A stretch of 64,000 nucleotides of DNA from CAVQKZ01 sp963837325 (GTDB lineage Bacteria > Actinomycetota > Actinomycetes > Mycobacteriales > Jatrophihabitantaceae): the NCBI GenBank assembly GCA_963837325.1, contig CAWIMV010000002.1, forward strand, positions 1,335,952-1,399,951. Reading direction: 5' to 3'. Shown here in pieces: positions 27,686-36,790 of this stretch. Position 1 is the first letter of the stretch; each line of letters opens with the position of its first letter. Made by a program: the position numbers and the translations under genes. A model generated the notes under the pieces. The model was not told where the DNA came from. It did no database searches and worked only from the letters and a program-made list of their open reading frames with translations.

Positions 27686-28671
27686 CAGTCGATCAGGCTC
27701 CGGCCGGTCAACCGCAGGAAGACGTCCTCCAGCGTGCTGCGCCGGACCAGGCTGGACACCGGTTGCAGCCCGTGGTCGCGGATCCGGGTCACCGCCGCCT
27801 CGCCGTCAGCCACGTAGAGCAGCACCCGGTCGGGTAGCACCTCGACCCGCGCGTCCACCCCGGCCATGAGCGCGGTGATCTGCGTGGCTGCCGCTGCGTT
27901 GTCATCGGGCGCGAACCGCAGCTCGGCCACCTCGCGCGAGGAGTGTTCTGCGATCAACTGCCGCGGCGAGCCTTCAGCCACGAACCGGCCGCCGTCCATC
28001 ACGACCAGGCGGTCGCAGAGTTGCTCGGCCTCGTCCATGTAGTGCGTGGTCAGGACGAGGGTGACCCCGGCCAGCTTCAGCCGGTAGAGCCGGTCCCACA
28101 GCACGTGCCGGGCCTGCGGGTCCAGCCCGGTGGTCGGCTCGTCCAGCAGCAGGATCTCGGGGTCGTTGATCAGCGAACGGGCGATGGTCAGGCGGCGCTT
28201 CATGCCACCGGACAGGGGCTCGACCTTTGACTTGGCCCGCTCGCCGAGCTGGGCGAAGTCCAGCAACTCCTCGACCTTGGGAGTGAGCTCGGCCCGCGAC
28301 ATCCCGAAGTAGCGCCCGTAGATGTAGAGGTTTTCCCGGACCGTCAGCTCCAGGTCGAGCGTGTCCTGCTGAGGCACGACCCCGAGCCGGCTCCGGATCG
28401 CCGGGCCGTCGACGGCCGGGTCGAGGCCCAGGATGCGCAGCGTGCCGGCGGTGACCGGCGCGACGCAGCCGATCATCCGCATGGTCGAGCTCTTACCGGC
28501 CCCGTTTGGGCCCAGGAATCCGAAGGCCTCGCCCCGGTGCACGTCGAAATCGACGCTGTCGACGGCGGTGAAGTTGGCGAACCGCTTGGTCAGCCCGCGG
28601 GCCGATATGAGCGGCTCCGGCCGGGCCGGCTCTCGTAGCTCGGTCCGGCTGCTCGTCCTCGGCGCCACCAC
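27685..28671 (-). CDS. ABC exporter ATP-binding protein (NodI/DrrA-like)
   Basis: 328 aa. Seen: Walker A GPNGAGKSST, Q-loop region VVPQQDTLD, signature LSGGMKRRLTIARSL, Walker B EILLLDEPTTGLDP, H-loop TTHYMDEAEQL, and a C-terminal regulatory extension ending TLEDVFLRLTGRSL, typical of DrrA/NodI. First gene of a three-gene operon that splits prfB from ftsE; on the opposite strand to both, which suggests later insertion. Confidence 0.93.
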   Translation of the reverse strand: MVAPRTSSRTELREPARPEPLISARGLTKRFANFTAVDSVDFDVHRGEAFGFLGPNGAGKSSTMRMIGCVAPVTAGTLRILGLDPAVDGPAIRSRLGVVPQQDTLDLELTVRENLYIYGRYFGMSRAELTPKVEELLDFAQLGERAKSKVEPLSGGMKRRLTIARSLINDPEILLLDEPTTGLDPQARHVLWDRLYRLKLAGVTLVLTTHYMDEAEQLCDRLVVMDGGRFVAEGSPRQLIAEHSSREVAELRFAPDDNAAAATQITALMAGVDARVEVLPDRVLLYVADGEAAVTRIRDHGLQPVSSLVRRSTLEDVFLRLTGRSLID

Positions 28672-28769
28672 GCGTTCGACGCTAGCAACCCGCGCCGACA
28701 GGGTTTCCGAAGCGCCGCCCGCACCGCCTTGACCGGATCGTCTGCTACCGGTGGGTAAACTGCACTCCC

Positions 28770-29459
28770 GTGATCCGGCTCCAGCGAATAACCAAGGTCT
28801 ACCCGGCCGGCGCGCGTCCCGCTCTCGACTGCATCGACATCGAAATCGAGAAGGGCGAATTCGTTTTTCTCATCGGTCAGTCCGGCTCGGGCAAGTCGAC
28901 GGTGCTGCGCATGTTGATGCGCGAAGAGCTGCCGACTTCGGGCATCGTCACGGTCGACGGCCGGAACGTGGGCCGGTTGCCCAACCGCAAGGTTCCTGAC
29001 CTGCGCCGCAAGATCGGCTGTGTTTTCCAGGATTTCCGGCTGCTGCCCAAGAAGAACGTCTACGAGAACGTCGCCTTCGCCCTCGAAGTGATCAACAAGT
29101 CACCCAAGGCTATCCGCCGCACCGTGCCGGAGGTGCTCGAACTGGTCGGGCTCGAGGGCAAGGCTCAGCGGATGCCCAACGAGCTCTCCGGCGGCGAGCA
29201 GCAGCGCGTCGCAATCGCCCGCGCGTTCGTGAACCGTCCGCTGGTCCTGCTCGCCGACGAGCCGACTGGCAACCTCGACCCCGACACCAGTCAGGGCATC
29301 ATGAGCCTGCTCGAACGCATCAACCGCACCGGCACCACGGTGGTCATGGCCACTCACGACAACAACATCGTCGACGCCATGCGCCGGCGCGTGATCGAAC
29401 TCGAGTTCGGCAAGATCATCCGCGACCAGTCCCGCGGGGTGTACGGAGTCGGTCGCTAA
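28770..29459 (+). CDS. ftsE: Cell division ATP-binding protein FtsE
   Basis: 229 aa cytosolic ATPase that with FtsX controls peptidoglycan hydrolases at the division site. Seen: Walker A GQSGSGKSTV, Q-loop CVFQDFRLLP, signature LSGGEQQRVAIARAF, Walker B LVLLADEPTGNLD and H-loop ATHDNNIVD. GTG start. A TAAACT hexamer ends 8 bp upstream of the GTG, so the message may be leaderless (weak). Followed by ftsX and smpB. Confidence 0.96.
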   Translation: MIRLQRITKVYPAGARPALDCIDIEIEKGEFVFLIGQSGSGKSTVLRMLMREELPTSGIVTVDGRNVGRLPNRKVPDLRRKIGCVFQDFRLLPKKNVYENVAFALEVINKSPKAIRRTVPEVLELVGLEGKAQRMPNELSGGEQQRVAIARAFVNRPLVLLADEPTGNLDPDTSQGIMSLLERINRTGTTVVMATHDNNIVDAMRRRVIELEFGKIIRDQSRGVYGVGR

Positions 29460-29516
29460 CGCGACCGCGGCCGCACTCGAGCGTTCCGCCGAGTAGTCCC
29501 GAGAAGTAAGGAAGTC

Positions 29517-30425
29517 ATGCGCGCAAGCTTCGTGTTGTCCGGCGTCGCAACCGGTGTGCGCCGGAACGCGACGATGACGATCGCGCTCATTCTCAGCACC
29601 TCGATCGCGTTGGCCTTCGTCGGCGCGGCCCTGCTGGCCAACACCGAGATCACCAAGTTCAAGCACGTCTATGAAGGCAAGATCAACATCTCGGTGTACC
29701 TGTGCGCGACGCTGCACGACAAGGACCCGAACTGCAAGCACAAGACCACGCCGGAAGAGACGGCCGCCATCCGGTCCGAGCTGGACAAGGACTCGCTGGT
29801 GACGTCGGCCAGCTACGTCTCGGAGCAGGAGCAGTACAAGCGGGGCAAGGTGGCCGACCCGTCGGTGGCCAAGTTCCTGAAGGTCGGCGATCTGCCGGCG
29901 TCCTTCACGGTCAAGCTCAAGGACCTCAAGAAGGACTACCCGAGATTCGCGGCGAAATACGCCACCGTCACTGGCGTCGGTGCCGTGAACAACCAGTACA
30001 AGACGATCAAGACGCTGCTCGACGTCATCGACGGGGCCAGATGGTTCTCGATCATCATCGCGCTGGTGGTGCTCATCGCGTCCATCCTGCTGATCGCCAA
30101 CACCATCCAAGTCGCGGCTGCGCAACGCAAGAACGAGACCAGCATCATGCGACTGGTTGGCGCATCGCGGTGGATGACCGAAATGCCGTTCATGCTGGAA
30201 GCGGTGATCGCCGCGACGATCGGCGGCCTGATCTCGGTCGGCCTGATCTGGATCGGCAAGCACTACGTGCTCGACGGCGTGTTCAAGGTGCCGACCCAGA
30301 ACGGCGTCATCCCCAACCTGGCCATCAACGACGTGCTCATTGCCGGTGGCACCGGCCTGATCGTGGGCATTGTGCTGTCGGCGATCACCGCGTTTGTGAC
30401 GTTGCGCCTGTACGTACGGTTGTAA
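29517..30425 (+). CDS. ftsX: Cell division membrane protein FtsX
   Basis: 302 aa. Seen: one N-terminal membrane helix (MTIALILSTSIALAFVGAAL), an external domain of about 140 residues that in actinobacteria contacts RipC-type hydrolases, and three C-terminal helices with the FtsX consensus RKNETSIMRLVGASRWM. ATG 29517 behind AAGGA. The external domain holds two Cys residues (CATLHDKDPNC) that could form a disulphide. Confidence 0.95.
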   Translation: MRASFVLSGVATGVRRNATMTIALILSTSIALAFVGAALLANTEITKFKHVYEGKINISVYLCATLHDKDPNCKHKTTPEETAAIRSELDKDSLVTSASYVSEQEQYKRGKVADPSVAKFLKVGDLPASFTVKLKDLKKDYPRFAAKYATVTGVGAVNNQYKTIKTLLDVIDGARWFSIIIALVVLIASILLIANTIQVAAAQRKNETSIMRLVGASRWMTEMPFMLEAVIAATIGGLISVGLIWIGKHYVLDGVFKVPTQNGVIPNLAINDVLIAGGTGLIVGIVLSAITAFVTLRLYVRL

Positions 30426-30427
30426 CC

Positions 30428-30925
30428 GTGAAAGCTCAGGCTGCGTCGAGCAACCGCGAGACCGGCCGCAAGATAATCGCCCAGAACCGCAAGGCTCGCT
30501 ACAACTACTCCATCGTCGACGTCTTCGAGGCCGGCATCGTCCTCACCGGCACCGAGGTCAAGTCGCTGCGCCTCGGCCGAGCCTCCCTCGTCGACGGATT
30601 CGCCACGATCGACGACGGCGAGGTCTTCCTGCGCAACGTGCACATCCCCGAGTACGACCAGGGCAGCTGGACCAACCACGAACCGCGACGGGTGCGCAAG
30701 CTGCTGCTGCACCGGGCCGAGATCGGCCGGCTGATCGGCAAGACGAAGGAGAGCGGCCTGACGCTGGTGCCGCTGTCGCTGTACTTCTCCGACGGCAAGG
30801 TCAAGGTCGAGATCGCGCTGGCGGCGGGCAAGAAGTCCTACGACAAGCGGCAGGACCTCGCCAAGCGCGACGCCGACCGCGAGGTGCGCAAGGCCCTCGG
30901 CCGCCGGGCCAAGGGGATGGGTTGA
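30428..30925 (+). CDS. smpB: SsrA-binding protein SmpB
   Basis: 165 aa, binds tmRNA and delivers it to stalled ribosomes. Seen: KIIAQNRKARYNYSIVD, EAGIVLTGTEVKSLR, FLRNVHIPEYDQGSW, and the basic tail KSYDKRQDLAKRDADREV. GTG start three bases after ftsX. Its RNA partner ssrA lies 1.7 kb downstream, separated by two unrelated genes. Confidence 0.97.
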   Translation: MKAQAASSNRETGRKIIAQNRKARYNYSIVDVFEAGIVLTGTEVKSLRLGRASLVDGFATIDDGEVFLRNVHIPEYDQGSWTNHEPRRVRKLLLHRAEIGRLIGKTKESGLTLVPLSLYFSDGKVKVEIALAAGKKSYDKRQDLAKRDADREVRKALGRRAKGMG

Positions 30926-31812
30926 CCGACGACGACGTCGAGTCATGGTGGCGCGCGCTCGGACTGCCCGGGTTGATCGACGCCCACGTGCATTTCATGC
31001 CCAAGCCGTTGCTGGACGCGGTCTGGCGCTACTTCGACGACGGGCTCGAGCACTACGGGGTCGAATGGCCGGTGCAGTATCGGCTGCCCGAGGACGAGCG
31101 AGTCGCGATCCTGCGCAAGCTCGGCGTGCGGCGCTTCCCGGCCCTGCTCTATCCGCACAAGCCCGGGATGGCTGAGTCGCTGTCGGCGTGGGCGCGGGCG
31201 TTCGCCGCGGACACGCCGGGCTGCCTGCCCACCGGCACGTTCTTCCCCGAGTTCTCGGCCACCGACTACGTCCGCACTGCCCTCGACGAGGGCACCCAGG
31301 CGTTCAAGGCCCACGTGCAGGTGGGCGGCTACGACCCGCGTGATCCGCTGCTCGACGACGTGTGGGGTCAGCTGGCCGACGCGGGGACGCCCGTCGTCGT
31401 GCACTGCGGCAGCGGGCCCCGCCCGGGGCGGCACACCGGACCCGGTCCGTTCGGGGCCGTGCTGGCCGCGCACCCGCGCCTGACTGCGGTCATCGCGCAC
31501 TGCGGCGCCCCGGAGTACGCCGAACACCTCGACCTGGTGGAGCGGTACCCCAACGTCCACGTCGACACGACGATGGTGGGTACCGACTACTTGAACGCGC
31601 TGGCGCCGCTGCCGGCCGACGTCGTGCGCCGCCTGGGCGAGCTCGGCCACCGGGTCGTGCTCGGCACTGATTTCCCGAACATCCCGTACACCTATGCCGA
31701 CCAACTCGCTGCGCTGGAGCGGCTCGGGCTCGGCGAGCAGTGGCTGCGCGACGTCTGCTGGCACAACGGTGTGCGCCTGTTCGGGCTGGCCGAATCCGAC
31801 TTATCGGGCTAG
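30922..31812 (+). CDS. Amidohydrolase_2-family metal hydrolase
   Basis: 296 aa TIM-barrel protein. Seen: LIDAHVHFMPKPLLDAVW (HxH metal site), FKAHVQVGGYDPRDP, VVVHCGSGPRPGRHTGP, VIAHCGAPEYAEHLDL and VVLGTDFPNIPYTY. All expected metal ligands are present, as in decarboxylase-like members (ACMSD group) and related hydrolases. It starts with TTG overlapping the smpB stop (TTGA), with AAGGGG as Shine-Dalgarno, so it is coupled to smpB although functionally unrelated. Substrate unknown. Confidence 0.85.
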   Translation: MTDDDVESWWRALGLPGLIDAHVHFMPKPLLDAVWRYFDDGLEHYGVEWPVQYRLPEDERVAILRKLGVRRFPALLYPHKPGMAESLSAWARAFAADTPGCLPTGTFFPEFSATDYVRTALDEGTQAFKAHVQVGGYDPRDPLLDDVWGQLADAGTPVVVHCGSGPRPGRHTGPGPFGAVLAAHPRLTAVIAHCGAPEYAEHLDLVERYPNVHVDTTMVGTDYLNALAPLPADVVRRLGELGHRVVLGTDFPNIPYTYADQLAALERLGLGEQWLRDVCWHNGVRLFGLAESDLSG

Positions 31813-31881
31813 TCGCTGTTCTCGGCCGCGTCGGGTTCGCTAGTGTTCGCCGCATTCGCTAGCGAGGGAGCGAGACCAGCG

Positions 31882-32535
31882 GTGGGAAGCCATCGAGCCC
31901 GGCGCGCAATCCGGGCCGAGCTGCTCGGAGTTGCCCGCGGGCGGGCCGAGCCGGTTGCCATGGATCGGCTGGCCCGCTTTGCCGAGGGCGTCCTGAGCGA
32001 TCCGAGCGTGTTCGGCGGCGGATCCGACCGGGCCCAGGTGGTCTCGCGAGTGCAGACGGTCGCGTACGGCTACCTGGGCGTGGCCGAGGGCTATGTCCAT
32101 CCCGAGCGAGGGACCGTCTGGACGACCCTGACCGTGAGCCTGCCCTGCGCGGTGCCGGCCGTCGTCGTCGACCACCGTTCGGCCCTCGGCCGCCCCGGTG
32201 TTCCGGCCGACGCCTGGTGGATGCCGACCGGCGAGCGCCGCTTCGACGAGGAGTACGTCGTCACCGCCGCCGATTCGACGACGGTGGCCAGCTTGTTCGT
32301 CCAACCCCTGTGCGAAGTGCTGGTCCGGCGGCGGGTGCAGCGGCTGGGCTACGACGGTCGCCGGTTGCTGTTGCGCAGCTTCGACGGCAAGGAGGCCAGC
32401 CCGGCGGAGATCAAGTGGTTGGACGAGCTGGCGGCCGACGTCCTGGCGGCCACGCCGGCATTCGTCACGCGAGTCATGGGCTCGTCCGCTCCGCCGTCGC
32501 CGCCCCGGCCGTTTCCGCCCGGTTTGTACGGTTGA
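31882..32535 (+). CDS. Actinobacterial protein of unknown function
   Basis: About 217 aa from the GTG at 31882, which has GAGGGAG upstream; another in-frame GTG at 31843 would add 13 residues. I do not recognise a family. Seen: a basic N-terminus (MGSHRARRAIRAELLG), a middle part with VWTTLTVSLPCAVPAVVVDH resembling the beta-strands of a small soluble domain, and a Pro-rich C-terminus. No signal peptide or membrane helix. It lies between the smpB-linked amidohydrolase and ssrA. Confidence 0.7.
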   Translation: MGSHRARRAIRAELLGVARGRAEPVAMDRLARFAEGVLSDPSVFGGGSDRAQVVSRVQTVAYGYLGVAEGYVHPERGTVWTTLTVSLPCAVPAVVVDHRSALGRPGVPADAWWMPTGERRFDEEYVVTAADSTTVASLFVQPLCEVLVRRRVQRLGYDGRRLLLRSFDGKEASPAEIKWLDELAADVLAATPAFVTRVMGSSAPPSPPRPFPPGLYG

Positions 32536-32586
32536 ATCGTCATCGGGGCTTCGCCCCCACCGGTAGACTGGGCCGCGTCCCAACTA

Positions 32587-32958
32587 GGGGGTGAATGGGT
32601 CTCGACTCCGGACGTCGAGGCAGGAGAAGCGGGCCGAGGTTCGCGTTGCTGCCCTCGTTAAACAAGCGACGCACACAAAACAAGCGCCGATTCCAATCGC
32701 GCTGATTTCGCTCTCGCTGCCTAAGTAGCGGAGCGGATCTGTCAGCCCGGGTTCGTCACCGGCCCGGATGCTGGCATCAGCTAGGTGGCTCACCGTTCTC
32801 GCCGGTCGCGGGCGAGAACGGGACAACCAACAGCGACTGGGCCCGTCACACCGGCTTGTGTGCATGACCGGTGGGGCCGAGTAGAGGCAGCGCACACTGC
32901 GCCCGGAGAAGTCCTGTTGAAGCGACGGAGGACGCGGGTTCGATTCCCGCCACCTCCA
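32587..32958 (+). ncRNA. ssrA: Transfer-messenger RNA (tmRNA)
   Basis: Rescues stalled ribosomes with SmpB. Seen: 5' acceptor strand GGGGGTG (32587-32593) pairing with CACCTCC (32951-32957), discriminator A, T-arm GCGGGTTCGATTCCCGC, and a resume frame at 32686-32724 coding ADSNRADFALAA then TAA. The tag is close to the mycobacterial one and ends in the ALAA degron. CCA is not encoded. A strong hairpin follows. Confidence 0.96.
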
Positions 32959-32959
32959 C

Positions 32960-32998
32960 AGTGCCGGCCCGTATCCACCCGGATACGCGGCCGGCACT
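32960..32998 (+). terminator. Intrinsic-type hairpin after ssrA
   Basis: AGTGCCGGCCCGTATCC (32960-32976) pairs with GGATACG (32981-32987) and GGCCGGCACT (32989-32998), with a single bulged C and a four-base loop. It starts two bases after the tmRNA discriminator. No T-run follows, as is common in high-GC actinobacteria. Confidence 0.75.
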
Positions 32999-33184
32999 AG
33001 GTTTCACGGCACCCAGACGGGTCGATGCCGATAATGCGTCGACGCGTGCGAATGGCAGCTCAACCCGAGCCCAAACACTTTCACGTCAATTTCACATTCG
33101 ACTAGGCAGCGGACCGCCTCGAGCCATAACCTGACGGGACACCTGCGCCGTTTTGAGCCTAGGCGTCTACCGCACTGGAGATCG

Positions 33185-35320
33185 ATGACCCCCAACTCGG
33201 CCGTAGCGGCGCGCACGCACCGACTACGGCGTGTGCTCGTCTGCCTACTTGCAGTGATCGTCTCCGCTCTGGCCCTCGGACTCAGCGCCGCCGGTCCGGC
33301 GGCCGCGAACGACGACCCCAGCAGTCCGGCACCCGTCGTGGCCAAACCGGCCGCGACCGGCCCGTCATACGCCCAAGGGACCACGGCGAAGGCCGCCCAG
33401 TCCGCGACGGTGCACTACGCCGTCCCAGAGCGGGTCTGCGCGCCGGCGACCAAGGTGCGGGCGACCTGTATGGCCGTCAAGCTCGTCCCGGCGACCAAAA
33501 CCACCAAGGGCGCCAAGGCATTCGTGGTTCCAGCGAAGCTCTCTGGGCCGAAGGGCGGCTTCGGCCCGGCCGACCTGGCCAAGGCGTACTCCTACGACCG
33601 CACCGCCGCCAAGGCCGCGACTCAGACCGTGGCGATCGTCGACGCGTTCGACAACCCCAACGTGCTCACCGAGTTGAACGCATTCAATGCGCACTACGGC
33701 CTGCCGGCCGAGACGGCCACGTCCTTCCGCACGGTGAACCAGACCGGCGCCCCGGCGCCGTTGCCTGCTGCCAACGTGAGCTGGTCGGTCGAGATCTCGC
33801 TCGATGTTCAGGCGGTACGGGCGGTCTGCGCCCTGTGCAAGATCCTGCTGGTGGAAGCAGACCAGCCCGACCCCGAAGACCTCGCCACCGCGGTGAACAC
33901 TGCCGTCAATTTGGGCGCGACCGAGATCAGCAATTCCTACGGTGGCCCGGAGGACTCCGGGGCACCGCTGAGTATCAAGGACGCCTACTCCCATCCCGGT
34001 GTCGTGATCACCGCGTCGACGGGCGACGACGGCTGGTACGACTGGGACTACGCCATGGACCTCAACGGCTCGTCCGACGATGCGGCCAGTGTGCCGTCGA
34101 CCTACCCAGACGTCGTGGCTGTAGGCGGCACGGCCCTGACTCCCAGCGCCGTCACCGGGGCCCGCCACTCCGAGACCGTCTGGAACGAGAACGGAGCCTC
34201 GGCCCAGGTCGGCCTGGCCCACGGTTCGCAAGGCGCGTCGGGCGGCGGCTGCAGCTTCCTCTACCCTGCGCAGTCCTGGCAGAGCCAGGTCGCCGGCTAC
34301 AGCACCACCGGCTGCGGCTCGAAGCGGCTGGCGGCCGATATCTCTGCCGATGCCGATCCCAACACCGGGTTCGACGTCTATGTCGCTGGGGCCTGGAAGC
34401 GCGTCGGCGGGACCTCGCTGTCCTCGCCGCTGATCGCAGCGATGTGGGCGCTCGCCGGGGGGTCCGGCGGCAACATCTATCCGGCCCAGTCGCTCTACCA
34501 CAACGTGCACAGCCACCCCACCGCCGTGTACGACGTGACCGTGGGCGGCAACTCGTTCTGCGGCGGCGCCACGCACACGCAGTGCACCGCGGCGGTGAAG
34601 ACCTTGACCCGCCAGGAAACTGGCAACCCCAACAATTTGGCTGACCAGAACGGCAATTGGCTCGGCCTGCTCGACTGCGGCTATGACTACACGGGCCTGG
34701 AGAAGTCGACCACGAACGACCGCCAGTGCAATGCTCGCACCGGCTACGACGGGCCGTCCGGGCTGGGCGCGCCGAACGGGCTCTCGGTGTTCACGCCGTC
34801 GCCGACCACCGTGTCCATCGCCGCGCCGGTGATGAACCTGAACGTGGCCGAGACGTTCACGGCCAGCGGTTACAGCAACCCGACCGGGGCTGCGCCGGTC
34901 ACGTACAACTGGACCTGGGGCGACGGCCAGACGACGCCGGCCAGCGGCGGCAGTGCCAGCCATACCTACACGGTCAAAGGCACGTACTCCGTGGGCCTGA
35001 CGGTCATCGACAGCAACGGGCATGCCGCGAGCACGTCGCGCTCGATCACGGTCGGCATGCCGCCGGTACCGCGGATCACCGGCAACAGCACGCTGCACGT
35101 CAACACCTACGGCAAGTGGTCGAGCAGTACGACCACCGATCCGAACACCGGCGGCACGATCACTCAGCGGGCCTGGAAGTTCGGCGTCAACACCTACTCG
35201 AGGGACGTCAGCTTCACCTATCGCTTCCCGACGGTGGGCACGCGGACGCTGATTCTGGTCGTCATCGACAACGCCGGGCTGCGGGTGCAGACAACGAAGA
35301 CCATCACAGTCATCAAGTGA
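33185..35320 (+). CDS. Secreted S53 (sedolisin) peptidase with PKD domain
   Basis: 711 aa. Seen: a signal peptide (basic start, LVCLLAVIVSALALGL, AANDD), a prodomain-like stretch, the Glu/Asp pair in SWSVEISLDVQAVRA near residues 203-207, ISNSYGGPEDSG, a STGDDGWYDW segment, the catalytic Ser in VGGTSLSSPLIAAMWA near residue 410, then a PKD domain (TYNWTWGDGQTT, SHTYTVKGTYSVGLTV) and a final beta domain. S53 enzymes are usually acid-active exopeptidases or endopeptidases. Start ATG 33185 with GGAG six bases upstream. Monocistronic; probably for scavenging protein outside the cell. Confidence 0.9.
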   Translation: MTPNSAVAARTHRLRRVLVCLLAVIVSALALGLSAAGPAAANDDPSSPAPVVAKPAATGPSYAQGTTAKAAQSATVHYAVPERVCAPATKVRATCMAVKLVPATKTTKGAKAFVVPAKLSGPKGGFGPADLAKAYSYDRTAAKAATQTVAIVDAFDNPNVLTELNAFNAHYGLPAETATSFRTVNQTGAPAPLPAANVSWSVEISLDVQAVRAVCALCKILLVEADQPDPEDLATAVNTAVNLGATEISNSYGGPEDSGAPLSIKDAYSHPGVVITASTGDDGWYDWDYAMDLNGSSDDAASVPSTYPDVVAVGGTALTPSAVTGARHSETVWNENGASAQVGLAHGSQGASGGGCSFLYPAQSWQSQVAGYSTTGCGSKRLAADISADADPNTGFDVYVAGAWKRVGGTSLSSPLIAAMWALAGGSGGNIYPAQSLYHNVHSHPTAVYDVTVGGNSFCGGATHTQCTAAVKTLTRQETGNPNNLADQNGNWLGLLDCGYDYTGLEKSTTNDRQCNARTGYDGPSGLGAPNGLSVFTPSPTTVSIAAPVMNLNVAETFTASGYSNPTGAAPVTYNWTWGDGQTTPASGGSASHTYTVKGTYSVGLTVIDSNGHAASTSRSITVGMPPVPRITGNSTLHVNTYGKWSSSTTTDPNTGGTITQRAWKFGVNTYSRDVSFTYRFPTVGTRTLILVVIDNAGLRVQTTKTITVIK

Positions 35321-35348
35321 GGCCCGGACCCTGACGTACCGTTGACGG

Positions 35349-35789
35349 GTGGCGCGCAGGGCTCGACTTTTCTCCCCGGGCTGGCTCGCGCTGCACGGCA
35401 TAGCCCTAGCGCTGGTCGTGACGATGGTGCTGCTCGGGCGCTGGCAGCTCGACGTGTCCAACGCCAAGCACTTCAATCTGCAGAACTTCGGCTATGCCCT
35501 GCAGTGGTGGGCCTTCAGCGCGTTCGTTCTGCTGATGTGGGCGCGGGTCGTCCGCGACGCTCGGGGCCGCGGCTCGGTGCCCGACCCTTCCGCCGGGGCG
35601 GGCTCGCAGGACGCTGAGCCCGGTTCCGGCGCCGAGGACCCGGTCGCCTACCGTCGCTACGTGATGCCAGAGAGCGCGACTGCGCCTGCCGTTGCGACGG
35701 ATTCAGAGCACGCGGCCTACAACGCCTACCTGGCCCGACTGGCCGACGACACCTCCGCGAAGGGCCGCGCTGAAGGGACCGCACCGTGA
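35349..35789 (+). CDS. Conserved actinobacterial single-helix protein
   Basis: 146 aa, GTG start. Seen: one N-terminal membrane helix (LHGIALALVVTMVLLGRWQLD), a second hydrophobic stretch (WWAFSAFVLLMWARVV), then a polar, Ala/Gly-rich linker and a short conserved-looking C-terminus (YNAYLARLADD). Its WQL after the first helix recalls SURF1-like N-termini, but the rest does not fit. It overlaps the DUF3817 gene (GTGA), a pairing often seen in actinobacteria. Function unknown. Confidence 0.75.
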   Translation: MARRARLFSPGWLALHGIALALVVTMVLLGRWQLDVSNAKHFNLQNFGYALQWWAFSAFVLLMWARVVRDARGRGSVPDPSAGAGSQDAEPGSGAEDPVAYRRYVMPESATAPAVATDSEHAAYNAYLARLADDTSAKGRAEGTAP

Positions 35790-36148
35790 GCCAGCGGGCC
35801 GCGGCCGCGTCGACCCCGGCCCGGTCCCGGTACGCCGGAGCGCTGCTCCGCTACCGGGTCATGGCCTTCACCACCGGCGTCGTGCTGATCGCCGGCACGA
35901 TCGCGCTGATCCTCAAGGACGTCGTCCATGTGGATCACATGGAGCCCGGCACCGGGCTGCTGTGGGTGGCGCACGGCTACCTATATTTGATCTACGTCAT
36001 CACCACCGTCAACCTCGGCTTCAAGACCCGCTGGCCGCTGTACCGGATCGCGCTGGTGATGCTCGCCGGCACCGTCCCGACGATGTCGTTCGTGGCCGAG
36101 CACTTCGTCACCCGCGACGTCCGCAAGCGGATGGCCGCGGAAAGCTGA
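35786..36148 (+). CDS. DUF3817 integral membrane protein
   Basis: 120 aa, GTG start overlapping the preceding stop. Seen: three membrane helices, with ALLRYRVMAFTTGVVL, the WVAHGYLYLIYVITT segment and PTMSFVAEHFVTRDVR, which match the DUF3817 family. No function has been established for the family. It converges on the sigma-factor gene with only two bases between them. Confidence 0.9.
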   Translation: MSQRAAAASTPARSRYAGALLRYRVMAFTTGVVLIAGTIALILKDVVHVDHMEPGTGLLWVAHGYLYLIYVITTVNLGFKTRWPLYRIALVMLAGTVPTMSFVAEHFVTRDVRKRMAAES

Positions 36149-36150
36149 GC

Positions 36151-36750
36151 TCAAGCCGTGCCGGCGCGGGTCTGGCCCGGGCCGAACGCCTCGACCAGCT
36201 CCGCGCGAGCGCGGGCGACCCGGGAGCGGATCGTGCCCACCGGGCAGCTGCACACATCGGCGGCTTCGGCGTAGGACAGCCCGACCAGTTGGGTCAGCAC
36301 GAACGCCTCGCGACGGTCGTGGTCGAGTGCGGCCAGCATCGCGTCGAGCGTCACCGTGTCGGCCGGGTCGGTCGCGCGGCGGGCGGCGGCCAGCTCGTCC
36401 GGCGCCTCGACGACCACTTCGACCGCGCGCGAGCGCACGGCTGAGCGCACCGCGTCGGCGCACACTCGCCGGGCGATGCTCAGCAACCAGGTGCGCACCG
36501 AGGACCGGCCGGCGAAGCGGTGCAGCGAGCCGAACGCGCGGGCGTAGGTCTCCTGGGTCAGGTCGTTGGCGTCGGCGCGGGAACCGAGGTGGGCGCAGAG
36601 CCGCCAGACGTCGGCCTGAGTGGCCCGGACGAAGAACGCGGCGGCGTCGGCGTCACCGCGGCGCGCCCGAAGCGCGGCCATGGTGGCCTCGTCGAGGTCC
36701 TCGTCCATCTGCTGCCTCTCTGGCCCCGGCTGTCCGGTGGTCTCCGTCAC
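36151..36750 (-). CDS. ECF sigma factor, SigC-like
   Basis: 199 aa. Seen: region 2 (ADANDLTQETYARAFGSLHRF, then RTWLLSIARRVCADAVR) and region 4 (FVLTQLVGLSYAEAADVCSCPVGTIRSRVARAR). No extra C-terminal domain. GTG start only 40 bp from the divergent zinc-finger gene. The neighbouring copper genes suggest control of copper supply, as for mycobacterial SigC (inference); the identity with SigC itself is not certain. Confidence 0.9.
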   Translation of the reverse strand: MTETTGQPGPERQQMDEDLDEATMAALRARRGDADAAAFFVRATQADVWRLCAHLGSRADANDLTQETYARAFGSLHRFAGRSSVRTWLLSIARRVCADAVRSAVRSRAVEVVVEAPDELAAARRATDPADTVTLDAMLAALDHDRREAFVLTQLVGLSYAEAADVCSCPVGTIRSRVARARAELVEAFGPGQTRAGTA

Positions 36751-36790
36751 CCCGGGAACTATCCGCCCGTTCTACCCGACTATTCGTAGC

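Noticed and set aside
32584..32997. Minus-strand open frames over ssrA with GGNRTRV-like text
   Set aside because: A known artefact of reading tRNA and tmRNA T-arms as protein.
36751..36790. ECF-type promoter GGAACT between the sigma and zinc-finger genes
   Set aside because: The spacing from GGAACT (36755-36760) to CGTAG (36785-36789) is 24 bp, too long for an ECF promoter.
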